This document shows, in pieces, positions 52,129-59,972 of a DNA stretch of 64,000 bases; the stretch's first letter is position 1, and each line of letters opens with the position of its first letter. The notes under the pieces were generated by a model. The model had not been told where the DNA came from. It saw only the letters and a program-made list of their open reading frames with translations, and did no database searches. The stretch covers positions 1-64,000 of the forward strand of contig CBDCRZ010000133.1 in assembly GCA_965221135.1 (NCBI GenBank), read 5' to 3'. Origin of the DNA: Sansalvadorimonas sp965221135. Its GTDB lineage: Bacteria; Pseudomonadota; Gammaproteobacteria; Pseudomonadales; Endozoicomonadaceae. The translations under genes were made by a program, and so were the position numbers.

Positions 52129-53687
52129 GAATGGCACTAACTTAAAGCTTCTTACCACGGCTTTTACCCCGGTGTTCCAGCTCAACCATCGATGCCCTTG
52201 GTGCCGACATCAGCTGATAAGGCTTGGGCCTGCGCTTAACACACCGTGGTTCCCTGCGCCCTGGCCTGGCGGGTACAGTTGCGCCGGCGATTGCTTTGTA
52301 GAGTAAACTCATTAGCCGTTGTTTTTCTCCCGTCTTGTCAGCTTCAGGGGCACCTATGAGAGGTTCCCACTGTCTTAGTGCCTGCAGGCTTGCTTTGACG
52401 CTTATCTGACTAAGAGGTGAGGCGTGTTTCTGCGAGGCTTTCAACATGAGCATTCGCAAACTGTTATAAACAATCAAATGCATTGTGATTTCTTTATATA
52501 TCATTTCCGGAGATTTGCAGCGTAAAACGTCCATGCCTAATGTCGTTTTTATATCCCGGAAAAAGAGTTCAACATCCCAGCGACGATAATAAAGTTCAGC
52601 GACATCTCTCGCTGGATAACCTTCAGCATCCGTCAATGTCGTCACAATGTAGAACTGTTTCACCCTATAACCAGGCTGGTCGACGGTGACTTTGATCTGA
52701 CGTAACACTAGCTGTTCAGGGAGACTCTCCCAATCCTGAAAGGAATAGCTCAGATTTTTGTACCATTTAGGCTTTGGCCATGTAATCAGTAAGTCATCCG
52801 CCCCCAAAACCTCTAGAGCTTCACTGTCCTTTACCGGTGTTCGCCGTGCAAGGGTAATGACGGAATCAACACCCCGCCCCTGAAATTTGGCGACATCAAA
52901 ATAACTACAAAACCCTTTATCTCCCAAGAAAATATCACCGGCCTGGAACGTATCCCACTGTTGCCGCAGTAATGGCAACTCATGATTTTTTTTGTTGCCC
53001 ATACGGTAACTGACCAGTCCGCCTGTGTGCAGATCAAAGCAGGCACACAAGCGTGCTGAGGGAAAACCACAGCCAGGTTTTTGGTTCTTGGATTGGGGCC
53101 ATACCTCCTGATTAGCCTCTGTATCAGGCATGCTGAGCCCGGTTCCATCAACGACAAGTACTCGACGGTTATGCCAGGAGCGACCAATGTCGTTTTTCAG
53201 AAGCTCATCAGATGTTTGCTGGAGAACCTCATCCAACATTGTTTGCTCAAGCTTCCTGCGGGCCTTACAGTAGGCTGCTGTAGATGAGGAAGGTGTCTTG
53301 ATATGGTTCTTGGCAGCAAAGGCCTGAATTTTGCGGACGACTTCCCGACAACCACCGTCTGCATCAAGAACTTGTGAAAAGAACCCCCAGAAACTATTGG
53401 CCTTCGTAAACAAGCGCCTTCGACTGAATGCCCCAGAGGAAGATTGTTCTGTGGCTTTGTGATGAATGAATGACCCGAAGTATTCACCCATCTGGGTCAG
53501 GTTTGACTTCTTGATCTGGTCACGTTGAGCGGCGAGTTTCTGACTGGCTGACCGGGGTTTACGACGCAGGGTCGGCAGATGAAAGCCCGGCAGAAAGAGT
53601 GTTGTTTTTATCATAAGGAATTATCCCATTCCCGAGGGATATATTCCTCACAAATTCATGTCGACCGGGCTTAAGTTAGTGCCATTC
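52129..53687 (-). mobile_element. IS4-family element, complete
   Basis: 1559 bp with inverted repeats GAATGGCACTAACTTAA at both ends and an 11-bp direct target duplication GACTCCGAACC (52118-52128 and 53688-53698). The size and target duplication fit IS4. Confidence 0.92.
52142..53614 (-). CDS. IS4-family transposase
   Basis: Intact, 490 aa. DDE motifs: VLVVDGTGLSMPDT (first Asp), IFLGDKGFCSYFD (second Asp) and ELYYRRWDVELFFRDIKTTLG, the IS4 Y-(2)-R-(3)-E-(6)-K signature. Start MIKTTLFLPGF at 53614, 73 bp inside the right end. Together with the clean ends and target duplication, this is probably the youngest and still active element in the window. Confidence 0.92.
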   Translation of the reverse strand: MIKTTLFLPGFHLPTLRRKPRSASQKLAAQRDQIKKSNLTQMGEYFGSFIHHKATEQSSSGAFSRRRLFTKANSFWGFFSQVLDADGGCREVVRKIQAFAAKNHIKTPSSSTAAYCKARRKLEQTMLDEVLQQTSDELLKNDIGRSWHNRRVLVVDGTGLSMPDTEANQEVWPQSKNQKPGCGFPSARLCACFDLHTGGLVSYRMGNKKNHELPLLRQQWDTFQAGDIFLGDKGFCSYFDVAKFQGRGVDSVITLARRTPVKDSEALEVLGADDLLITWPKPKWYKNLSYSFQDWESLPEQLVLRQIKVTVDQPGYRVKQFYIVTTLTDAEGYPARDVAELYYRRWDVELFFRDIKTTLGMDVLRCKSPEMIYKEITMHLIVYNSLRMLMLKASQKHASPLSQISVKASLQALRQWEPLIGAPEADKTGEKQRLMSLLYKAIAGATVPARPGRREPRCVKRRPKPYQLMSAPRASMVELEHRGKSRGKKL

Positions 53688-53698
53688 GACTCCGAACC

Positions 53699-54437
53699 CT
53701 TTATTCTAAAAGTGAACTGGCCGGAATGTCCGGAGCAGCACTGGCGGCTTTTGAAGGCTTGAATGACATTTCTCAGACCGACCCTCGGACGGTCACCGAT
53801 GACTTTGAGTCCATGCGTCACAGCCTGGAGCAGACCAACGAAGAGTTGGACGCCATGGGGCAGGCTTTCCATGGCTTTGATGAGACAGGCCCGAGCGAGT
53901 GGATGTACGACACCAAGAAAACCTCCCTGCAGGTGAAAGAGTCTTATCTCGAACAGAAGATCGCCTTTGAAGACCTGATGCGCTCTTACAAGGATGGGTC
54001 GATATCTGCCGAGCAGTTTGCCAGCGCAGCTCGTAAGGCATCCGATGAGATGGAACTGCTCAACCAGCAGGATATGGATAAGCTCAACCGGGCACTGGAG
54101 CAGGCCGAACGTCAGATGCATAGCCTGCAGAACAGCACCCGCTCGACCCTTGAAGGTTTGCAAGACGAACTCGACCGGCTGGACGGCAACACAGAGGCCA
54201 TCGAACGGCGACGGTTTGAAGCCAGGAATCGTGATCTCGAACAGAAACTGAAACAAGCCCGGAGCAAAGGAGACGGCCAACCTGCAGCAGGCACTCTCCC
54301 TGAACCAGCGCGTTTTTAATAAAACCCGTGACAAGCGCGAAAATGAAGAGCGCGAAACCCGTCGTCGTAAGAGCTTTGATCGTACTCCCCCCCGAGAAAT
54401 GGCGCAGGCCAGAGGAATGACTCACCCAGTAAAGTGA
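53699..54437 (+). pseudogene. Phage tail tape-measure protein, C-terminal fragment
   Basis: The frame is open directly from the IS4 target site (LRTLYSKSELAGMSG) and encodes a Gln/Glu/Ala-rich helical coiled coil (MRHSLEQTNEELDAMGQAF; LNRALEQAERQMHSLQ) typical of tail-length tape measures. A one-base insertion in AGCAAAGGAG (54266-54268) shifts the frame. The correct continuation ends RGMTHPVK and stops at 54435-54437. The N-terminal part of the gene is missing left of the IS4. Confidence 0.6.
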
Positions 54438-54541
54438 TTCGTCTTGAGTATCCCGGCGGCAATGTGAACGTGAGTGTCCGCCAGGGGGATGATGTGAAAC
54501 TACTACGCGTATTCAAAGAGTCCGGCGCGAGGGCCATCTGA
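54434..54541 (+). CDS. Small phage protein after the tape-measure gene
   Basis: 35 aa, starting with GTG that overlaps the previous stop (AAGTGA) and ending in a TGATG overlap with the next ATG. Ends LLRVFKESGARAI. The four-base overlaps on both sides indicate translational coupling in a phage operon. Function unknown. Confidence 0.5.
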   Translation: MIRLEYPGGNVNVSVRQGDDVKLLRVFKESGARAI

Positions 54542-54553
54542 TGCAACTGTATT

Positions 54554-54832
54554 GTGTCTGAAAGTCTGATGACTTACGGGCACAGCATTGTGCTGGGGGA
54601 TGGGGAGAACAGCTGGTTAATGCTGGCCGAGCTGAACACGCTCTTTGCTTTATCAGAAATACCGAAAAAGAACATGCTTCTCACACTTCCTGGAGGACGT
54701 GCATTCACAGTTATTTTTGACCTGTCTGAAGGTTCACCTATTGAGGCTCAGCAGGTGATACCACTTTCGGAGCCGAGTGAAGATCACTTCTATGCAGTGG
54801 TCATTCGTCTTTTGACGGTGGCACCCGGATAG
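54554..54832 (+). CDS. Phage tail-region protein, unknown function (possibly 5'-truncated)
   Basis: 92 codons from a GTG start, or 87 from the ATG at 54569. It encodes MTYGHSIVLGDGENSWLML and ends HFYAVVIRLLTVAPG. The end recurs at 55941-56015 (DFYAVVIRLLTAAPG), so this gene was partly duplicated together with the ankyrin gene. The coupled ATG at 54541 leads only to MQLYCV and a stop, so the original 5' end may be damaged. No family recognised. Confidence 0.45.
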   Translation: MSESLMTYGHSIVLGDGENSWLMLAELNTLFALSEIPKKNMLLTLPGGRAFTVIFDLSEGSPIEAQQVIPLSEPSEDHFYAVVIRLLTVAPG

Positions 54833-54841
54833 TTGAATCCT

Positions 54842-55635
54842 TTATTTTGAGCCGGACTGTAACCTAAGCTTGGGAAACTCGCTTAACAAGGGTGTTTCCT
54901 CATTGTCTTTGGCGGTTATCACTGGCCGGGAGCGTTTACGTTTATAAGTTTGACGGTACTCCGTGAGTGTATTGACTGTGTATTTTTGCCACTCGTCAGG
55001 ATCAACGAACTGGCAAGGTCTTGCTATTTTTGCAGCCGCCCGCGGGCTTCTAGTGAAACACCACATAAATCGCCACTTTATAGATTGATCCGCCCCGGCC
55101 TGGAGCAAAATCTTAACCACCTCGGAGTGGCCGTTCTGAGCCGCTATATACAGAGGCGTGGCACCATCATTCATTGGTTGATTAAGAGCCACCCCCTCGG
55201 TGTTCACTAAAATCTGAACCACCTCGGCGCGGCCATCTTGGGCCGCTATATACAGAGGCGCGACACCATCATTTCTTGGTTGATTCACATCAGCCCCGGC
55301 CTTAATGAGAAGTTTTACTCCATCGGTATAGCCTTTCTGAGATGCCACCCAAAGACCTGAAACCCGGTCTCCCCTGCAACCTCTAATTAATTCATCGTTT
55401 GGCCTAAAGCCCTTCTGGCTCAGCCAATACTCCATAACATCAACACGCCTTTGCCGACAGGCCGCCAGAAACTGGTGTTCATCTGGGTAGTCTTGCACGA
55501 AAGCCTTCTCATCACTCGATGTCGGCCTCCAGTTGGGCGCTTCCCACCACTCTCCAGCCCCGCAAAAAGAATCACCGAAAGACAGAGGAAAAATACGGTA
55601 TAGGAAAACAGCTCTTGTGTACCGACTCTTATCAT
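54842..55635 (-). pseudogene. Secreted ankyrin-repeat protein, copy 1, frameshifted near the N-terminus
   Basis: The original start is MIRVGTQELFSYTVFFLCLSV at 55635, a signal peptide. A 1-bp deletion around 55560-55575 (CAGCCCCGCAAAAAG against CAGCCCGTGCAAACAG in copy 2) shifts into the mature part (GEWWEAPNWRP). Three ankyrin repeats follow (GLWVASQKG...LLIKAGADVNQ; APLYIAAQDG; TPLYIAAQNGHSEVVKILLQAGAD), then a basic tail. It lies antisense inside a phage tail operon. Confidence 0.8.
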
Positions 55636-55676
55636 AAAGCGAATCTCTATTACACATATCCAAAAGGACTAACGGT

Positions 55677-55937
55677 ATGGCAATCAACAAGGAAAATATC
55701 AAGTTATTTGCATCCCAAAGGCTCACCGACGAGGACTACGGCGGAGGCCGGGCCACAGGGAATGTCGTGGCCGATGGGCAGGTCTATAACCTGTTCCGGT
55801 ATATCAGCCGCATAGACCGAACGGTCGGTGATGCCTCCATGCGGAAGGGTTTATGGAGGGCAGCACCGATAACTGATCCTGACCTTAGGCTCCCATGCGA
55901 TCTTCACCCAGGCTCAGGAAGAGGAACGTGTCGGTAG
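55677..55937 (+). pseudogene. Phage protein (MAINKEN family), copy 1, frameshifted
   Basis: 86 codons starting MAINKENIKLFASQRLTDED. After RTVGDASMRKG the frame is lost; another frame continues with LGSHAIFTQAQEEERVG, so an indel is present near 55860. A homologue lies at 57197. The start, less than 50 bp from the ankyrin gene, shows divergent transcription. Function unknown; phage origin is inferred from context. Confidence 0.6.
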
Positions 55938-55940
55938 TTG

Positions 55941-56015
55941 CTGCCCCAGACCAACCCCGATGACTCTGACTTCTATGCTGTGGTTATTCGACTGCTAACT
56001 GCGGCGCCGGGGCGA
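55941..56015 (+). pseudogene. Duplicated 3' end of the 54554-54832 gene
   Basis: Encodes LPQTNPDDSDFYAVVIRLLTAAPG, matching the end of the gene at 54554. It marks the left edge of the second segmental copy (ankyrin plus MAINKEN gene). Confidence 0.6.
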
Positions 56016-56021
56016 CAAGAA

Positions 56022-57155
56022 CTAATACCCTTTACTTTTCAATGGAGCCCGTGTCATAAGTGGAGCGACTGTCTGTTTTATTCCCTCTCTCAACGCACAG
56101 ACAAACCCATCAAAACAACCTGTATTACCAGCTAATTGTGCCTGAAGTTTTTTCTGTTCTTTCCAGATTTTTACTGAGGGCTTTAAAATTTTAACTACCT
56201 CATCGTAGCGATCATATTTCTCAGGGTTCATTTTTCTCCACCAAGGCTGCTGCTGTTTAGCTATTCTCAGCGGACTCATGGTGAAAAAAAGATCGTGGTG
56301 CCACTTTAGTGTTGGATCAGCTGCGGCATTAACAAGAACCTGCACCTCGTCGGGATGGCCATTTTGGCTGGCCATAAAGAGAGGTGTCGTTCCATCATCT
56401 AAGCCTTGATTCAAATCAGCTCCGGCCTTAAGCAGAATCTCCACAACCTTGTTATGACCATTTTGGCTGGCTATAAAGAGAGGCGTCGCTCCCTCATAGC
56501 CTTGATTCAAATCAGCTCCGGCCTTAAGCAGAATCGCCACAACCTTGTTATGACCATTTTGGCTGGCCATAAAGAGAGGCGTCGCTCCATCATCAGTGCC
56601 TTGATTTAAATCAGCTCCGGCCTTAAGCAGAATCGCCACAACCTTGTTATGACCATTATGGCTGGCGATAAAGAGAGGCGTCTCTCCATCATTAAGGCCT
56701 TGATTCAAATAAGCTCCGGCCTTAACCAGAATCTCCACCACCTCGACAAGACCTTCTTGGCTGGCGATAAAGAGAGGTGTCACTCCATCATCAGTGGCTT
56801 GATTCAAATCAGCCCCGGCCTTAATGAGAAGTTTTACTCCAGCGGTATGGCCTTTCTGAGATGCGACCCAAAGACCTGAAACCCTGTCTCCCTTGCAACC
56901 TCTAATAAATTCATCGTTTGGCCTAAAGCCCTTCTGGCTCAACCAATACTCCATAACATCAACACGCCCTTGCCGACAGGCCGCCAGAAACTGGTGTTCA
57001 CCAGGATAGTTTTGCACGAAAGCTTCCTCATCATTCGGTGTCGGCCTCCAGTCGGGCGCTTCCCACCACTCTCCAGCCCGTGCAAACAGAGCCACCGAAA
57101 GACAGAGGAAAAATACTGCATAGGAAAACAGCTCTTGTGTACCGACTCTTTTCAT
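56022..57155 (-). CDS. Secreted ankyrin-repeat protein, copy 2
   Basis: Intact, 377 aa. Signal peptide MKRVGTQELFSYAVFFLCLS with a cleavage site after FARA. A ~60-residue unique region (GEWWEAPDWRP, QFLAACRQGRVDVMEYWL) begins the repeat fold, followed by six ankyrin repeats at ~95-290 built on TPLFIASQNGHNKVVAILLKAGADLNQG, nearly identical to one another. A basic C-terminal region (~290-377) follows. Ankyrin proteins bind other proteins and are common effectors of host-associated bacteria and their phages. The gene is transcribed against the surrounding phage genes, like a moron. Confidence 0.85.
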   Translation of the reverse strand: MKRVGTQELFSYAVFFLCLSVALFARAGEWWEAPDWRPTPNDEEAFVQNYPGEHQFLAACRQGRVDVMEYWLSQKGFRPNDEFIRGCKGDRVSGLWVASQKGHTAGVKLLIKAGADLNQATDDGVTPLFIASQEGLVEVVEILVKAGAYLNQGLNDGETPLFIASHNGHNKVVAILLKAGADLNQGTDDGATPLFMASQNGHNKVVAILLKAGADLNQGYEGATPLFIASQNGHNKVVEILLKAGADLNQGLDDGTTPLFMASQNGHPDEVQVLVNAAADPTLKWHHDLFFTMSPLRIAKQQQPWWRKMNPEKYDRYDEVVKILKPSVKIWKEQKKLQAQLAGNTGCFDGFVCALREGIKQTVAPLMTRAPLKSKGY

Positions 57156-57196
57156 AAAGCGAATCTCTCTTACACATACCCAAAAGGACTAACGGT

Positions 57197-57628
57197 ATGG
57201 CAATCAACAAGGAAAATATCAAGTTGTTCGCATCCCAAAGGCTCACCGACGAGGACGACGGCTGTGGCCGGGCCACTGGGAATGTTGTGGCCGTTGGGCA
57301 GGTCAATAACCTGTTCCGGGATATCAGCCGCATAGACCGAACGGTTTGTGATGTCTCCATGCGGAAAGTGTTTGTGGGTGTGGGCACCGATAACCTGGAG
57401 CTGAAACCTCGTTACAGGATCAGCCCTTGGAATTGGTGGGAGGATGACACACCGATTGATCATGCTTTGCCGGAAAGTATGGTTTTCAGTATGAGCGTGG
57501 AGTGGAGTCCGGAGCCGGAGTATAACGCCGTTCATGTCTCAGGTACCTATACCGTGTGGCCGTTGAGGTACAACGCACCGGATCTGCAGGAGAGAAACCC
57601 GCCCCGGATATTATTGAGGACTGATTGA
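57197..57628 (+). CDS. Phage protein (MAINKEN family), copy 2, probably fused to another gene's end
   Basis: 143 aa. Residues 1-65 match copy 1 (MAINKENIKLFASQRLTDED to VGVGTDN). The rest (LELKPRYRISPWNWWEDDTP...ERNPPRILLRTD) differs from the continuation seen in copy 1 (LGSHAIFTQAQ), so a deletion seems to have fused two neighbouring phage genes. The stop overlaps the next start (57625-57628). Function unknown. Confidence 0.5.
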   Translation: MAINKENIKLFASQRLTDEDDGCGRATGNVVAVGQVNNLFRDISRIDRTVCDVSMRKVFVGVGTDNLELKPRYRISPWNWWEDDTPIDHALPESMVFSMSVEWSPEPEYNAVHVSGTYTVWPLRYNAPDLQERNPPRILLRTD

Positions 57629-58227
57629 CGGAGATCGATGTGAATAAGGAACGGGGAAGAAACCTTCTCTGTGAAGGTGGTCAGCTGGCCATCAACTGCT
57701 ACCCGGAACCCACCAGGTTCAATGTGGAAGTGCAACTGGTCGCCGGGTTACGCACTCATCATACCGACTTTATGAACCAGCAGCAGGACACTAAAGGAAG
57801 CAACAAACATTACGCAGGCATCGTGGCCCGTATGCCGCGGTACTCACCCAAGACCATGAACCGGGAACGTGAGCGGGAGTACATGCGCCGCACCAGGACT
57901 GCCGACCTGATCGGCCAGTTTGTCACGGCACTGGCGACCCGCAACCATGGCCAACGAGCGGTGGGGCTGTACACAGCACTGGAAGCCCGCGCCCAGGTAC
58001 GGGTGCAGAAAGGCCTGACCGAAACGGCGGAGCAGGTGGGTTATATGGAGAAACTGCTGGCCGCACATGAGACCTTGCGGAAAGCGGAGGAGGATGTGAC
58101 TCGGTCACGGATTTCCATTGTCGCCCAGTGTGATGACCGCAAGAGGGCAGGGTTGAACCACTGGTTAAAACGGATGTCTGTATTTAAAACACCACAGGAG
58201 GGAATCGAAAAAGTAAGGGTAAAATAA
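57625..58227 (+). CDS. Phage-region protein, unknown function
   Basis: 200 aa from a TTG start that overlaps the previous stop; GTG at 57640 is an alternative. It has a charged N-terminal domain (LAINCYPEPTRFNVEVQLV) and a helical Arg/Glu-rich C-terminal half (NREREREYMRRTRTADLI; EARAQVRVQKGLTETAEQVG). It ends in TAATG, overlapping the kinase-like gene by one base, so the two are translationally coupled. Not recognised. Confidence 0.55.
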   Translation: MTEIDVNKERGRNLLCEGGQLAINCYPEPTRFNVEVQLVAGLRTHHTDFMNQQQDTKGSNKHYAGIVARMPRYSPKTMNREREREYMRRTRTADLIGQFVTALATRNHGQRAVGLYTALEARAQVRVQKGLTETAEQVGYMEKLLAAHETLRKAEEDVTRSRISIVAQCDDRKRAGLNHWLKRMSVFKTPQEGIEKVRVK

Positions 58228-59411
58228 TGCAGGCAGCACCCAGTATAACGGCATCAACAGCCCATAAGCCGCGCCTTGGCGTCCAGGACAGGGACTCCGA
58301 GACCACCGCCCCGGCGAAACAAGCTATGGGAAGGGCGGCCAGCGCCATGAAACCATTGGCATATCTGACATATCGATCACTTACCCAAGGGCGACATGCC
58401 AACGTAGAACTGGTTCATTCGGTACCCCAAGAGTTAAAAAAAGAGGTTGAAGACCGGAAAGCCGAGAAACGCACAGACCTTGATTATGCGTTTAAAAAGC
58501 TGGCTTTTAGCAACAATGATACTCCTGACAAGCCTGTTCCACCCTCGGTTTTCCCCTCCGAAAACAGCATCGTCAGATGCTGCCAGCCTTCCCCGCTGAT
58601 GTGCAATAAAGAATGCAGTTTCGTGAAGTGCGCAGACGAGACTATGGTTCCTGAATACCGCATTCTTGCAAAAATGAATAACTCTTTTATCACAAAACTT
58701 GAGGATTTCTCTTTTATACCCGCCCGGGAAGAAGGCGGCCTCATAGTCCTGTCGTTAATAACAAAGGCTGGTAACTGCACCCTGAAAGATGTCGCCGCAG
58801 AAGCCGGGAGAAAATGCCTTCCTCCCCGGATTGTCGCCCGGATCATGGGAGAAATACTGCAGGGGGTTGAATACCTTCACAATTTGAAAATAACCCATAA
58901 CGACCTGAAGCCTCTCAACATTTTGCTGATGCCGGACATGCATATCAAAATTATTGACATGGGTTCAGCCCTTGAGTTTGACAATAGCGGCGAACTCATA
59001 AGCGATACCTCCGGGGTATTTAATACAAATCAATACAACGCTCCCGAGATAGTAAGCCTGTGTGAAGATGATGTGTGCTTTTCAATGTTAAAAAAACAGG
59101 ACATGTGGAGCATCGGTTGTATTTTTTACGAGCTGATCACAGGCCATGCGCTTATGCAGGGTGCCAAAAGTACCGGTCCGGTACCGGAAAGGTATTTTCT
59201 GGACATAGAGCGGAAGATAAACGAGATAACAGAGTCTCTTGATGACTGGCTCCCATCCGAGATAGACGCCGTTCAGACAGCCCTTCATGAACTCCTTCAC
59301 CTTGATAGCGATTTCCGCGGAACAGAGAAGCTCAGGACGTTTTTTAACATCTATACACCAAAACAGGCGGAAGTGGACCTCAACAATTTAAATGGATCAA
59401 CCATGTGCTGA
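58227..59411 (+). CDS. Eukaryote-like serine/threonine protein kinase
   Basis: 394 aa. The kinase domain covers ~110-345. The probable beta-3 Lys is in SFVKC (K134), the alpha-C Glu in PEYRIL (E143), the catalytic loop is HNDLKPLNIL (D226, N231), the metal-binding DMG replaces DFG (D244), then YNAPEI and DMWSIGCIFYELITG (D292). The glycine loop is not obvious, but the HxD, DxG and APE residues are present, so activity is plausible. The N-terminal ~100 residues are basic and disordered, with no signal peptide. The 3' end overlaps the truncated YdjM-like gene, which suggests insertion of the kinase gene into phage DNA. A role as host-directed effector is inferred. Confidence 0.8.
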   Translation: MQAAPSITASTAHKPRLGVQDRDSETTAPAKQAMGRAASAMKPLAYLTYRSLTQGRHANVELVHSVPQELKKEVEDRKAEKRTDLDYAFKKLAFSNNDTPDKPVPPSVFPSENSIVRCCQPSPLMCNKECSFVKCADETMVPEYRILAKMNNSFITKLEDFSFIPAREEGGLIVLSLITKAGNCTLKDVAAEAGRKCLPPRIVARIMGEILQGVEYLHNLKITHNDLKPLNILLMPDMHIKIIDMGSALEFDNSGELISDTSGVFNTNQYNAPEIVSLCEDDVCFSMLKKQDMWSIGCIFYELITGHALMQGAKSTGPVPERYFLDIERKINEITESLDDWLPSEIDAVQTALHELLHLDSDFRGTEKLRTFFNIYTPKQAEVDLNNLNGSTMC

Positions 59412-59914
59412 TCGCCGGGTCCCTCACTGCCGTTTACGATATGCGCCTGGTGCCCTCGGCCATACTCGGGGCCACCGCGCCGGACTGGATGAAATGGGTT
59501 CTAAAGTGGTTAGGAAGGCCGGTGAAACACCGGACGGTCACACATTACCTGAGTGTCTGGGTGATCTGCTGGCTGGCCGCCTGGTTGCTGTTCCCACCGT
59601 GAATGGCGCAGCTGCTGCTAACGGCCTTCTGCTGGGGCGGGGTCACCCATGTGGTGACTGACGCCATGACGGTTTCAGGGGTGCCGCTCTCGCCTTACTC
59701 AGATCGGAGCTTTGACTTGTTCGGCGGCCGTTTTCGCTCTGGGGAGCCGGTGGAATACGGTATCTCGGCTTGTGTTGTAAGTGCATGCATTGGGCTCAAT
59801 AGCCTGGTGCCTCAGGGCGAGTTTGCGTCGTTTCTTTATGACTGGGCCCGGCATTATGAGGCTGGGGAGATCGATGCGGCTGAGTGGCGGGCTAATCGGT
59901 TTCGGTTTTTTTAA
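59405..59914 (+). pseudogene. YdjM-like membrane-bound hydrolase (phage type), nonsense mutation
   Basis: A GTG at 59405 opens LIAGSLTAVYDMRLVPS, then ILGATAPDWMKW, KHRTVTHYL, a hydrophobic helix (VWVICWLAAWLLF), an in-frame TGA at 59600-59602 and, in the same frame, FCWGGVTHVVTDAMTVSGV to the end. The PDW, HRTxTH and GxxxHxxxDxxT motifs are those of the YdjM (PF04307) family. The 5' end is missing: the frame reads KWINHV upstream within the kinase gene without a start codon. Confidence 0.7.
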
Positions 59915-59959
59915 CTACCTTATACCCCCCATGCACTGAGGTGCTGTCATAGAAGAGAA

Positions 59960-59970
59960 GGGGGGGGGGG
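59960..59970 (+). promoter_or_regulatory. 11-G homopolymer between Shine-Dalgarno and start codon
   Basis: AGAAGAGAA is followed by eleven G, then CA and ATG (59973). The tract overlaps the ribosome-binding site of the surface protein, so length changes would alter spacing and expression, as in phase-variable genes. The paralogous gene at 63094 lacks the tract. Confidence 0.7.
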
Positions 59971-59972
59971 CA

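Noticed and set aside
55420..55726. Start of ankyrin copy 1 at 55726 (MSLWDANNLIF)
   Set aside because: This extension is antisense to the start of the MAINKEN gene. Comparison with copy 2 shows that the true start is the signal peptide at 55635 followed by a frameshift.
59600..59602. In-frame TGA in the YdjM-like gene as selenocysteine
   Set aside because: No SECIS-like hairpin was evident, the position is in a hydrophobic helix and not catalytic, and neighbouring phage genes are also broken. A nonsense mutation is simpler.
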